A stretch of DNA of 64,000 nt from an uncultured Porphyromonadaceae bacterium (GCA_949285425.1 CASEAJ010000047.1:1-64000); one strand, 5' to 3'. Counted from the first letter of the stretch, positions 36,401-44,618 are shown. Notes: generated by a model not told the origin, from the sequence alone. A program made the numbers and translations.

Positions 36401-39113
36401 AACCGGTTATGTCTGGACCTTTGAGGAAGAGGGTGGTTACCAAACAGGGACAAATGCCTCTTATATAGCACCAGACTGCTGGATGGTTGGTAATAAAAAA
36501 TCCACTTCTTATACTTATATTCCTTATAAGATAAAGAATACAAATAGTTATACGTACAGTATGTCGAATGGAAAAGATGAAAACCATGCATTGAAATTGT
36601 ATTCCACAACCACAAATAATGGATCCTATGCCATTATGCCGGCCTTCGATGGTAATCCCGATACTTTGCAGTTACGTTTCTATGCACGGGCAGGTCATGC
36701 ATCGGCAACTTACACCCCATCGGAAGGAGGCTATAAAATTTCAACACAATATACTAGCACTACATATGCACGTTCTATCATTGTAGGTACGGTGACCGAT
36801 CCGTATGATATCGGAACTTTCCAGGCTTTGGATACGGTACAAATGAGAACGTTGACTACGTCAATGTATGCAAATGCTGATAATAACTGGCTGTTTGATG
36901 AATTTACCGTATCGTTGGAAAATGCGCAAGGACGTTATGTGACATTCTTGTCTGAATTTGACAAAAATAATTATGCTTACATAGATAATGTGACGATAGA
37001 GTCGCTTAGTGGCTGTGTTCGTCCGTCTGATGTGTCAGTTGATATGGTATATGCGGATGGTGCGGATGTGTCTTGGGTTAGCCGTGGTGAAGCGGCACAA
37101 TGGATTGTCAAGGCGGCTACAGATGTTGCTATGGAAAATGTGGTATATACTGATACGGTTACGGAAACAAATCATCACATTATCGGTTTGCAAAGCGGAA
37201 CACTTTATTACGTAGGCGTACAGTCAGACTGTGAAAGTGAACAGAGCGATATGTCGATAGCTGTGGAACTTCGTACGGCACATGTACCATTGTATCACGA
37301 AACGTTCTCTTTACAGGTTGATAATCCGGAAGGTTGGGAACGTTATAAATGCTTGTTTGATGCTGATATGCTGGCCTTGGAAGATTTGGGAGCACAGCAG
37401 ACCGTTACAGGTTCAACAGCAGGATGGGTATTCGATGGAGATGTGAGTGGGCACCAATATGTGACACTTGAACATGATGATTCTTATTATTGGTTCATAT
37501 CTCCTGCTGTCGAATTACCGGCAACCGGCAGTTTGGATGAAAATGAAAAATTGTGGTTGACTTTTGAAGTTGCATTGACTGAATATAATAGTTTCAACCC
37601 GATTTCTGGAACCGAACCGAACGATGACGACCGTTTCTTAGTGGTGATTTCAGAAGATGCGGGAAAAACTTGGAGGAAGAGTAATGCGACTGTTTGGGAT
37701 AATGCAGTACAAGGTATACATGTGTTGAATGATATTCCCGCGCGGTTTGACAGGAATCAGATTGATTTGACACCCTATGCAGGTAAAGTCATTAAAGTGG
37801 CTTTCTATGCTGAGTCGACCGTTGAAAATGCTCGTTATGACTTGCATGTGGATGATGTGCGCGTGAATCGTTATGTGGAAGAAAACGAACAGACAGCCGT
37901 ATGCGAGGGCTATGATTATGAAGGTAATGGTTTCTATTTGCCCTACGATGATTTGCAACCGGGTATAATGACATATAGCCGTACAGTCCTTTCGACTTCT
38001 CCTACTGTGGCAGACTCTGTCGTTAACTTGGAACTGACTGTGTCGCCGATGAAACGTTACGAAATACCGGCCACCACTTGTGAAGGAGAACCTTACGAAG
38101 CATATGATTTTGTTGTGGCTGAAGGAGCACAAGGGGAATATAAGCGTAAATTGCAGTCCGCTTCCGGTTGTGATAGTGTGGCAATTCTTAAGTTATCTAT
38201 AACACCGACCATTCGTGTGCAGATGTTTGATACGATATGCCAAGGAGGTCATTATCAATTTGGAGGTATGGAATTGAGACGTACAGGAGTGTATGCAGAT
38301 ACCATACAATCAGCGGTGACCTTGTGCGACAGTATTACAACGCTTTATCTGACAGTGAATGAAGCTTTACGCTCTACAGAAGAAAAAGTGATTTGCTTCG
38401 GTGAAACTTTTGACTTCAATGGAACCTTGCTGAGTGAAACGGGAACTTATGTAGATACATTGTCAGCGGGTGGTTGCGACAGTATTGTGACTTTGAACTT
38501 GTTGGTTCGGGAAGAAATCATGCCAACAAGAATTTACGGATATGTATGTCCGGAAGAAACCTATACCGGAAATGGATTTGTGGGGGTTCCTGCGCAAAAC
38601 GGAGAATATGAACTGCCATTGCATTCGATATGGGGTAATTGTGATAGTCTTGTGGTACTTGATTTGACTGTCCTTGATGATGATACGGTATATTGCAAGA
38701 AACAGATTGAAACTGCCGATTTGCCGTTTACCTATCATGGAACGTTGTATGATGAGTCGACTGAAGAAGGCGTTTATACACAAAGTTCTATTGTCATGAG
38801 TGAAAGCGGACAATGTACAGCCGTATTGGTAGCCACTTTGCAGGTAGGTGAAAGTTCAGCTTTAATGCAAACGTTCGATGACCAGTTGACCATTATGCCG
38901 AACTTTATTTCTTGTGGCGGCAAGGTACGTGTTTCCGCTCCGGTATCGGAACTTGGAATAAGAGTGTATGATATGTCGGGTCGATTGGTTTACGAACGAG
39001 ACAGGCAGGCCTTACCATTTGAACTTGATGTGTTCGAAGTCTCAGGAGTATACACGATAAAGGCTTGCGATGCACAAGGTAATATTAAGTATGGTCGTGT
39101 GGTTGTGAAATGA
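30423..39113 (+). CDS. Giant T9SS adhesin-like protein (2,896 residues)
   Basis: After a signal peptide (GIVMVLFLWGTGTIVSQ) the protein alternates about nine MAM/jelly-roll-like modules, the first at 25-180, with eight Fn3 modules starting near 187, 470, 747, 1027, 1297, 1583, 1892 and 2195. Most Fn3 modules open with C-x-x-P and close with TTYYAYVKANC-like strands, and most sandwiches end with a VDDV-type strand. Residues 2480-2800 hold four to five adhesin repeats (TICQGGHYQFGG ... CDSITTLYLTV). The tail (LGIRVYDMSGRLVYERD ... YTIKACDAQG) is a T9SS type A sorting domain. It has no promoter box in the 78-bp gap upstream and ends in a terminator. A large surface adhesin is the likely role; the ligand is unknown. 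Confidence 0.85.
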   Translation: MKKAYYLGIVMVLFLWGTGTIVSQTMEYALNESFEQGLPVGWTQEHVSGSVDWIAEAGGEFPSGAADGNMRMALRNETDQTQGFVTRLITPVLDLKDMFQPILIFSHAQEHNLGDVDELRVYYRTSASSPWVLYEEDGVFTDRIRTWQSDTIILTAVSKTYQLAFEAKDNFGRGVVLDKVQVRPMPTCTDPIITLVDMATASTFRVNWRASFDSEDYAVKVSASVLDDPETATGDVLLVDTVVDTESLLVENLDVNTTYYAYVKANCPGESSGWTGTSYRTNASVELPHTERFNLPALDGYLDRVDTWTWGNTWEDRGSGTFSPFVNTNTSVGTLYYYSPDSTRTVVFAGANSVTTPVDPGEACWLISPELLVDDIRKVQVSFWGGCWIYYKRYEQEEYASSLIVGVMEDPTEINSFVPIDTVSPSRYKFFDEFIVPFDRYEGAGKYVAFVSAFDQQNLFYLDNVTFDYIPACPKIEKVEVVPFFTSAKVTVDKKGAAQWEIVVTDKAVSNPATVSSPVFKQTNITGDTITVTGLSSMKDYYVYARTLGSGEGGVWSNVVQCWTFPTVELPMMTSFEADEPSVSIQQYNKFWGSSYKLPEVVRPYLFGTGTGPHNQANASYSIPHTGNQSLYIARNLLSDDSPEDGDDAWVALPPVDDVKQVQLTFWMRLYGSSDTYLGTSKLVVGVMDNPADLSTFDTIAVFEAESYEKYEKCQVYFDEYKGDGKFIALWEQEKYTLIDDVELSLLPSCPVASNLQATPLDDGRSVRLDWNGKGAEKFRILIDEFDMTDTLAMENTPYVAMIDTVVENISSLTIDGLELITNYFVTIRSECTDDVSSPWWPPVEFRTSCVPMPLPYEMNFDQYQEEEIGSSVKKVPDCWDTQWASYSYSGSTSYYPYISQSTTIAFSPKNYLNLSGGSGSPRHRDYVVLPEMDADLSELQISFMIQQSGQAYELLVGVLPDETDTTTFVPVDTIRLTSLEHRNKWREVVVSFDGYVDLPQRARIMLRSSKYALEYNYIDDVVVDYIATCNKPDDLKVKNVSSDEATLYWSKGGNETKWDVMVLKTEDVLPTEAKEEDIVLHRVHEGNPEMTITDADGLDINTLYWYYLRAICSENDTTGWTMLPGSFRTGCVPLTADELGVETFEKDANNFDCWIVGSAEGESPLIPNMTSLSGTNNTTPALHMWTSTKSNSPYAIMPEVLVDDISTMEVSFDATRNGDDIPLVVGIITQPGDLTTFVPLDTIVTEFKDYLRYVVRFNRYQGDSYGDKGKNVMFLAYSSESGEHIYVDNVKVDTIPSCLSPTKVYAENVTDTSADIQWEDTGAGSYRVFVSTEPIEEDGTLPESPVYDQTRPAGTVSLTNLSSLTTYYMYVQAACGGDDPSDWSFERKFTTTCPPNFALPYEEKFDDYDTGGQAMPCWNYFYSSGTGYPSINATYNNTVDGKASLYLYTGSTSKYYCMAVSPEIDVEDMSALRLSFDVLQASAITQYPRLVVGVTQYPDSLTLDSFVPVDTICIPVDQVDPITKVWYAYQYDLTAIAALEGKENYKHVVLAVSRDLNRSSATATTGTSGGLYVDNLRLDFIPTCEPPVDVIATDYTEDGFTLSWINPGVATQWNVQYGPVGFVLGEGTTVQTNDTVKVLEGLQPNMEYDVYVQAVCDENDASDWVFVRGRTIGQPVTVFPYECGFEDETENAAWWAVNGEATNKWYVGKAIAKDGEGSLYVSNDGGVSAVYTVSSTTPHNGSNWMARTLKLDKGEYTVTFDWTCYGNTSSDFMRVGLLPGDVTFEPSVGSTQGKVQNLDGTTTTMSALSGGTPLDWIALEGVDEDGDPLYRLTGVDTTGVDIDWRTNVVRFTIGEEAAGYYNLVFYWRNSSTTSKHPEPSAVVDNVKVEKSSCPVVVDLQMTQIGDTTVSLAWTALDDTQTSWNIKVLDTEWGVDSVSTAPDSVVVKTMEATATTWTIDGLQPYTQYYIYVQGVCGGNWARLDVKTTCSPAETGYVWTFEEEGGYQTGTNASYIAPDCWMVGNKKSTSYTYIPYKIKNTNSYTYSMSNGKDENHALKLYSTTTNNGSYAIMPAFDGNPDTLQLRFYARAGHASATYTPSEGGYKISTQYTSTTYARSIIVGTVTDPYDIGTFQALDTVQMRTLTTSMYANADNNWLFDEFTVSLENAQGRYVTFLSEFDKNNYAYIDNVTIESLSGCVRPSDVSVDMVYADGADVSWVSRGEAAQWIVKAATDVAMENVVYTDTVTETNHHIIGLQSGTLYYVGVQSDCESEQSDMSIAVELRTAHVPLYHETFSLQVDNPEGWERYKCLFDADMLALEDLGAQQTVTGSTAGWVFDGDVSGHQYVTLEHDDSYYWFISPAVELPATGSLDENEKLWLTFEVALTEYNSFNPISGTEPNDDDRFLVVISEDAGKTWRKSNATVWDNAVQGIHVLNDIPARFDRNQIDLTPYAGKVIKVAFYAESTVENARYDLHVDDVRVNRYVEENEQTAVCEGYDYEGNGFYLPYDDLQPGIMTYSRTVLSTSPTVADSVVNLELTVSPMKRYEIPATTCEGEPYEAYDFVVAEGAQGEYKRKLQSASGCDSVAILKLSITPTIRVQMFDTICQGGHYQFGGMELRRTGVYADTIQSAVTLCDSITTLYLTVNEALRSTEEKVICFGETFDFNGTLLSETGTYVDTLSAGGCDSIVTLNLLVREEIMPTRIYGYVCPEETYTGNGFVGVPAQNGEYELPLHSIWGNCDSLVVLDLTVLDDDTVYCKKQIETADLPFTYHGTLYDESTEEGVYTQSSIVMSESGQCTAVLVATLQVGESSALMQTFDDQLTIMPNFISCGGKVRVSAPVSELGIRVYDMSGRLVYERDRQALPFELDVFEVSGVYTIKACDAQGNIKYGRVVVK

Positions 39114-39142
39114 TGATTTCTGAAAGTTGATGTATAGATAAG

Positions 39143-39187
39143 AAGAGGGTATGCCCGTTTTGCGGACATGCCCTCTTTGGCTGTTTA
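39143..39187 (+). terminator. Terminator after the giant adhesin gene
   Basis: AAGAGGGTATGCCCG pairs with CGGACATGCCCTCTT with two weak positions, followed by TGGCTGTTT. The T-run is modest, so read-through is possible. Confidence 0.65.
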
Positions 39188-39258
39188 AAATCCTTAATGA
39201 AATGACAAAATTATTCCTTTAACGTGAAAATGGTGTAGGAATGGATATGAATCTATAT

Positions 39259-39287
39259 TTGTTTCTCCAAATAAAATGTTACATTTG
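39259..39287 (+). promoter_or_regulatory. Promoter of the second half of the surface locus
   Basis: TTG at 39259-39261 and TACATTTG at 39280-39287 with an 18-base spacer are a very good match. The longest ORF would start at an ATG inside this -7 box, which argues for the start at 39350 instead. Confidence 0.65.
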
Positions 39288-39349
39288 TGGCCGGTTATGC
39301 GGGGGCTTTTCGCATTTATTTGTCTTTCAGTAAAAAAGTAAAAGAGAAA

Positions 39350-42300
39350 ATGAAAAAACGTGCTTTTGGCTTATTGTTCATAAGTGTATGGGTGGTATCC
39401 TTGTCATCGTTGTGGGGACAAACCCATTATAGTTGCGATTTTGAGAATGAATCCGAGTGTTCTCAATGGAGTTTGAATCCAATCTGTAATCCAGCTTGGG
39501 GTTTGAAAGATTTAGGGGCTCCTTGGTATATTGGATCTGCTATTAATAACGGAGGAACAAAAAGTCTTTATGTGTCGAAAGATGCAGGCCTGACAGCTTC
39601 CAGTGGAAATGGATGTACGGTGTATGCATATCGTGATGTTGCTTTGGATGCAGGGCATTACGAGCTGTCGTTTGATTGGTTGACAGGAGCAGCGGGGAAT
39701 AGAGATGTGCTTTTTGTGGCTTGGATTCCGGCAGAAAATATTCCAGAAACTCGTTTGTGTTGTTTGCAGGGGGCCTTGGCACGTCCGGCTTTTTTGGATC
39801 AGTATGGATTGCGTGCAATAGGGTCAAAGACCGATTCGTTGAGTTCAACTTCATGGAGAACATCCGTTTTTTCTTTCGAATCCGATGGACAGCCGGGGCG
39901 TTTGGTGTTCACGTGGTTGAGCAAAGGCACAAATGTATCTATAAAAGGGGCTTGTGTAGATAACATCTATATCAAACCGGAAGGAGGGTGTCCGATGCCG
40001 ACAGATTTGACCACCACGATTATAGATAATACAATTGTATTTGATTGGCAAGGCGATTCCGATGCCTTGTATGATGTTAAATGTTATTCTTATGCTACCG
40101 ATACGTGGCAACAGGCCCAGGGAGTGAAAGGCTTGACTTATACATTTTATGGATTGCAACCGGGTCAAACTGATTTCTATGTCCGGACTACTTGTGGCGA
40201 TGAAAACAGCCATTGGGTACAGATATCTGATTTACTCTATTTTGCAGAGGAAGGCTGTGTGAATTATTTACATTTGGCCGATGAGAATTGTTATACGGGC
40301 GAACACGGAGGAAATCGAACGTTTGTTAATCGTGCTCGTGGAAAGGTGGATTTTGGACCCGGTGATATGGAAAACAGTCGCCATACTGTGCATATGACTC
40401 AAGGAGAATATGATGCAAATACAAATTATTTGTTGCCAACCATTCCACCTGGAGAATTGGCGGCGGTACGTTTGGGAAATTGGGATGTTGGTGCGGAGGC
40501 TGAAATGATAGAGTATGAATTTGTAGTCGATGCAGAATATGCTTCCGTATTGTTAATGAAATATGCCGTAGTGATGGATGAACCTACAACTCCTCATGAT
40601 GAAGAAACACAATCAGCTTTTACGTTACAAATACTTCATCGGGGTGTGCCTATTGATTGTGCATCGGCATCGTTTTCAGCTAATTATGGGACACAAGATA
40701 ATACATGGCATCAGAATTCGGCATCACGTGGTACCATTTGGTGGAAAGAATGGACTACTATTGGCGTTAACTTGGAAGACTATGATGGAGAGACCTTGAC
40801 TGTGCGAGTATGTACATTCGATTGTACGGCAAGCGGACATGCCTGCTATGCTTATTTTACTCTGGAATGCACTTCAGGAGAAATGGATGGCATTACTTGT
40901 GGTGAAAATCTCACAAATGAGTTTATCGCTCCGGAAGGGTTTAACTATCGTTGGTATTTGCCGGATGAACCAGACCGTATATTAGGCACAGAGAGAACTT
41001 TTGAGGTAGATGGAACTAAAGATACGTTGACTTATTATTGTGATGTAATATTCCCGAGTAATAAAAATTGTTATTTTACACTGACTGCCAGTGCTATTCC
41101 TCGTTTCCCGGTGGCCGAAGCAACCTATAAAGTGGATATTGCAGATTGTCGGAATTTGGTCTCGTTTACGAATTTGAGTCACATATTGACTAGAAACCAA
41201 ATAACTACAGATTCTACCCATACTCCCTTGCCTTGTGAAACGATTTATTGGGATTTTGGAGATGGAACGTCAAGTTATGAAACGAATCCGACGCACGAAT
41301 TCCCGCAAGAAGGCGGAACATTTGATGTAACATTGCGGGCCGGTATTTCAGATGATTTGTGTACGGATGAGGTAACCTATACGATTACTTTGCCTCGTTT
41401 GGGTACGATGTATGATACGATACCTATGTATGGTTGTACGGGAACACCTTTACAGTTGCCCGATGGTAGGTTTGTATATAGCGATGGAATATATCAAGCT
41501 GACGGAAGCAATTTGTCACAGTATGGCTGTGACAGTATTGTGGTGTATGATGTGAAGTTTAATGATCAAGTGACCGTAGAATTGTTTGATACGATTTGTT
41601 CAAATGAAAGTTATTATTTTGATGGAGAGGCAAGGACTGAGAGTGGTGTTTATACGGCGAAAGATGTCAGTGTGGGAGGATGTGACAGTACCACCGTGTT
41701 AAATCTGACCGTGTTTGATGACTTGCAGGTGGAGATTGTTGCGCAACCTTATGCATGTGCGGATGAGAGGGTGCTTAGTGTGGATTATTCTGTCGTGTCA
41801 GGTGCGGTTGATGAGTTTATTTTCGACTTTGATGCATTAGCGGAAGCTGTTCATTTTACAGACACAGTGGGGCATACAGGAGCATCTCCTTTGTCCATTG
41901 CTTTACCAGATAATGTGCGTCCGGGACTTTATACGTCCGATGTTATATTTGTGAATACAGATTGTGGAAACGATACCTTGGAACTCGCTTTCACCATTTA
42001 TTATCCCTCTTCCATTGTTACCCAGCGTTGGAATGATGTGTTGTTCCTGCAGAATGCAGAATACAACGGCGGATATAGCTTCTCGGCTTATCAATGGTAC
42101 AAGAACGATGAGGCTATAGCCGGTGAAACGGGTTCCTATCTGTACGTGCCCGAGGGTTTGGACCGTACGGCGGAATATCGCGTGGAGGTCACCCGTTCCG
42201 ACGATGGTGTGACAACCTTTACTTGTCCGGTTGTTCCTTATGATGCCGGTGGGGCGAGTCTGACCTTGTCGCCCAATGTGCTGGCGAAAGGTGCAGTCAT

Positions 42301-42487
42301 GAAACTGGGCTCACCGGAAAAAGGGCGTGTGAGCGTGTATGGCGTAAGCGGTGTGCTGGTGGAACAACATGAATTGTCCGAAGGAACGAACTTGCTGCAG
42401 GCACCGGCCCAGACCGGCTATTACTTGCTTAAAGTGAACCTGGATAACGGCATGGTCAGAACTTTCCATTTGCAGGTTGTGGAATAA
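39350..42487 (+). CDS. T9SS surface protein (paralogue B) with PKD domain
   Basis: The start at 39350 gives 1,045 residues with a clean signal peptide (MKKRAFGLLFISVWVVSLSSLWGQ). Domain order copies the 27009 protein: jelly-roll (25-205), Fn3 (214-294), second sandwich (302-511, sharing VRLGNWD and the alternating YAVV strand), Ig-like part, PKD domain (627-681, YWDFGDGTSSYETNPTHEF), CDS-type adhesin repeats (687-791) and T9SS type A tail (969-1045). Its PKD motif is intact, unlike the paralogue. Base composition changes inside the gene near 42,030: the 5' part is AT-rich like the giant gene, the last 450 bp are clearly richer in GC like the OmpA gene downstream. Confidence 0.8.
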   Translation: MKKRAFGLLFISVWVVSLSSLWGQTHYSCDFENESECSQWSLNPICNPAWGLKDLGAPWYIGSAINNGGTKSLYVSKDAGLTASSGNGCTVYAYRDVALDAGHYELSFDWLTGAAGNRDVLFVAWIPAENIPETRLCCLQGALARPAFLDQYGLRAIGSKTDSLSSTSWRTSVFSFESDGQPGRLVFTWLSKGTNVSIKGACVDNIYIKPEGGCPMPTDLTTTIIDNTIVFDWQGDSDALYDVKCYSYATDTWQQAQGVKGLTYTFYGLQPGQTDFYVRTTCGDENSHWVQISDLLYFAEEGCVNYLHLADENCYTGEHGGNRTFVNRARGKVDFGPGDMENSRHTVHMTQGEYDANTNYLLPTIPPGELAAVRLGNWDVGAEAEMIEYEFVVDAEYASVLLMKYAVVMDEPTTPHDEETQSAFTLQILHRGVPIDCASASFSANYGTQDNTWHQNSASRGTIWWKEWTTIGVNLEDYDGETLTVRVCTFDCTASGHACYAYFTLECTSGEMDGITCGENLTNEFIAPEGFNYRWYLPDEPDRILGTERTFEVDGTKDTLTYYCDVIFPSNKNCYFTLTASAIPRFPVAEATYKVDIADCRNLVSFTNLSHILTRNQITTDSTHTPLPCETIYWDFGDGTSSYETNPTHEFPQEGGTFDVTLRAGISDDLCTDEVTYTITLPRLGTMYDTIPMYGCTGTPLQLPDGRFVYSDGIYQADGSNLSQYGCDSIVVYDVKFNDQVTVELFDTICSNESYYFDGEARTESGVYTAKDVSVGGCDSTTVLNLTVFDDLQVEIVAQPYACADERVLSVDYSVVSGAVDEFIFDFDALAEAVHFTDTVGHTGASPLSIALPDNVRPGLYTSDVIFVNTDCGNDTLELAFTIYYPSSIVTQRWNDVLFLQNAEYNGGYSFSAYQWYKNDEAIAGETGSYLYVPEGLDRTAEYRVEVTRSDDGVTTFTCPVVPYDAGGASLTLSPNVLAKGAVMKLGSPEKGRVSVYGVSGVLVEQHELSEGTNLLQAPAQTGYYLLKVNLDNGMVRTFHLQVVE

Positions 42488-42540
42488 AGGACGTGATAAA
42501 AAAAGGATTATTATAGAACACAAAATTGATATAAAACGAT

Positions 42541-44298
42541 ATGTTTGCTGTAAAAAGACAGATATTGGTTTTAGCCTTGGGCCTGTTTGGAGGCTGTCTG
42601 ATGGTACCGGGCCAGACACGTCACTATTTGGATGTGTGGGCGGGTGGCGGATATGATGCCTTGCTGCACGGGATGGATTATACGAAGGTGCCGGGTGGCG
42701 GCGGATTCAATGCCGGTTTGGGTTATGAACTGAACATAAACAGATTCCTGTTTCAGACAGGTGCTGAATTCCAGTATTGGGGTTCCAAAACAAGATTGGT
42801 GGATTATTCGGAAGATTATGTCTTTCGCTATGATGATGGGTTTTCGCAGTCAGATCTGCTGTATCATTACAACTTTCTTGACTATGCAGAGAAACAGCGT
42901 GCGGGTTATGTGAATATACCCCTGTTGTTCGGTATGAAATTCGACCGCTATTATGCCATGATTGGAAGCAAGATAGGTCTGAACCTGTTCGGTAATTATC
43001 GTTCGGAAACGCAGGTGCACGCTACTGTAACCGATCCCACAGCCATAGAGGACATAACGCGCAAATATGACCCGTTTCCCGTGAATAGGGAAGGAGCTTT
43101 GGCGCTCGGCCTCAACGTGACGGCTTCGGCCGAAGTGGGAGTTGTCCTGGATGAATGGTTGCCCCGTAACATGACCCGCTTGAACAACCGCCGTCGCAGT
43201 CCGGTGTCTTATCGTGCCGGTCTTTTTGTCGATTACGGTCTGCCCAATCTGAACACTGCAGCTACAACATCAGCGTTGGCTACTCCCCGAACAGAGAACG
43301 GTGTGGTATCCGATCCGCTTTCTTTGGATTACGCCCATTTGGAAATGAGCCGTCTGGCCGACGGTCATCGTTTCTCGAATCTCTATGCGGGAGTGAAACT
43401 GACGGTCCAATTCCAGATGAATCGTGAACGCCGTACGCCTTCTCGTACGACCAGCGAACCGATGTGGTTCTATGCCCACGTGACAGATGCTCAGACGCAA
43501 GAGAACGTATCGGCAGAAGTTACTGCCCGTTACGGTAGCCGACAGGCTTTCAAGAAGACGACAGATGCAGATGGTATGGTATCGCATGAACTGCGTCGCG
43601 GACGTTATGTGCTGAGTGTGCAGGCTGATGGTTACAAGAACTATCGTAAGTCAGTTTCCCATTATCGGGAAGATACATTGGAAATAGCCTTGACCAGACT
43701 GCCAAAGTATGCGGTACGTGTGTTAGACTCGGTTTCTGGCTCGTTCATACCGAATGCCGGGGTTACGCTTTACCGCACAACGGATGACAAGGAAATGCAG
43801 AAAGGGGTTACGGATCCGGCAGGAGTATTGTCTTGCGATGCATTGACGGCAGGGGGCTATCGCGCATTTGTGGAAGCAGAAGGATATCTGTACCGTGAGC
43901 AACTGTTGACATTTGCCAACACCGACACGATAGACATTATGCTTCACCCGATAGAAAAAGATATGAAGGTGGTTCTTCATAATCTGTTCTTCGAACTGAA
44001 TAAGGCCGATATAAAGCCAGAATCCGAACCAGTGTTGAACGAACTGTATCAGTTCCTGGTGGCGAATCCGGATGTGAAGATTCACATAGTTGGGCATACG
44101 GACAATACGGGAACGCGCCGTTACAATATGGAATTGTCTGAAGCACGTGCCGAAGCTGTATATAAAGCGATTGTGGAAAGAGGCATATCGGCTGACCGGA
44201 TAACCTTCGAAGGTAAAGGACCGGATGAGCCTGTGGCGACCAACGATACGGAAGAAGGGCGTGCAATGAACCGTAGGGTTGAATTTGTAATTAAATAA
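42541..44298 (+). CDS. Beta-barrel / carboxypeptidase-regulatory-like / OmpA-domain fusion
   Basis: This 585-residue protein has a signal peptide ending GGCLMVPGQ. Residues 25-300 look like a barrel related to the 26085 product. Two carboxypeptidase-regulatory-like beta domains follow (about 307-387, KKTTDADGMVSHELRRGRYVLSVQADGY; about 388-470, VTDPAGVLSCDALTAGGYRAFVEAEGY). The OmpA C-terminal domain is at 477-585 (NLFFELNKADIKPES, IVGHTDNTGTRRYNMELSEARA, GRAMNRRVEFVIK) with the peptidoglycan-binding Asp and Arg positions visible. It should tie the outer membrane to peptidoglycan. It starts 53 bp after the T9SS gene with no promoter box between, so the two are probably co-transcribed. Confidence 0.85.
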   Translation: MFAVKRQILVLALGLFGGCLMVPGQTRHYLDVWAGGGYDALLHGMDYTKVPGGGGFNAGLGYELNINRFLFQTGAEFQYWGSKTRLVDYSEDYVFRYDDGFSQSDLLYHYNFLDYAEKQRAGYVNIPLLFGMKFDRYYAMIGSKIGLNLFGNYRSETQVHATVTDPTAIEDITRKYDPFPVNREGALALGLNVTASAEVGVVLDEWLPRNMTRLNNRRRSPVSYRAGLFVDYGLPNLNTAATTSALATPRTENGVVSDPLSLDYAHLEMSRLADGHRFSNLYAGVKLTVQFQMNRERRTPSRTTSEPMWFYAHVTDAQTQENVSAEVTARYGSRQAFKKTTDADGMVSHELRRGRYVLSVQADGYKNYRKSVSHYREDTLEIALTRLPKYAVRVLDSVSGSFIPNAGVTLYRTTDDKEMQKGVTDPAGVLSCDALTAGGYRAFVEAEGYLYREQLLTFANTDTIDIMLHPIEKDMKVVLHNLFFELNKADIKPESEPVLNELYQFLVANPDVKIHIVGHTDNTGTRRYNMELSEARAEAVYKAIVERGISADRITFEGKGPDEPVATNDTEEGRAMNRRVEFVIK

Positions 44299-44326
44299 CA
44301 GTCCGGTTTATAACGAGGTATGATTT

Positions 44327-44367
44327 CGGCGGGATATTGTGGTGAAACAATGTCCCGCCGACTTTTT
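44327..44367 (+). terminator. Terminator of the OmpA-fusion gene
   Basis: CGGCGGGA and TCCCGCCG close a hairpin whose inside also pairs (ATTGT / ACAAT), followed by ACTTTTTA. Confidence 0.85.
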
Positions 44368-44478
44368 ATGCTTTGGACAGTCCATTCATTTTTATATGTC
44401 GACAAACAGGAAATTCAACTATGCAGGCTTTGTCATTTTATTACGTGAGTTCGGCATAACGGTTTTATGCGCCAACAG

Positions 44479-44618
44479 CACGATGTTTTCTTTTTATGCC
44501 GTCAAAGTTATCGTCCCACGTATGTGGGACACGTGTATCACATATATGGGACACGTGTCCCATATACGTGGGACGTTCTTTTCACATAGGTGAAAAGATA
44601 ACTTTAAAGGCATAAACA
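44479..44618. repeat. Four-palindrome 22-bp array, element 5 (chimeric A/B)
   Basis: Cores start at 44515, 44537, 44559 and 44581, exactly 22 bp apart. The first three are class A (CCCACGTATGTGGG, ATCACATATATGGG, CCCATATACGTGGG, spacer ACACGTGT); the fourth is the class B core TTCACATAGGTGAA after the spacer ACGTTCTT. The left flank and half core (44479-44526) equal 84-131; the fourth core and right flank (44581-44617) equal 8840-8876 except for two bases. The outer arms, TTATGCCGTCAAAGTTATC and GATAACTTTAAAGGCATAA, are inverted repeats. It lies between convergent genes; the 84-residue ORF across it is only the repeat read in frame. The remainder of 44299-44934 shows no gene. Confidence 0.9.

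Noticed and set aside
39287-39349. Upstream extension of the paralogue-B adhesin to an ATG at 39287
   Set aside because: That ATG begins at the last base of a well-formed -7 box and would place 21 residues in front of a complete signal peptide.
44339-44593. 84-residue plus-strand ORF
   Set aside because: It reads through a terminator and a palindrome array; the same peptide stretch would arise at every copy of the repeat. No promoter or family resemblance.
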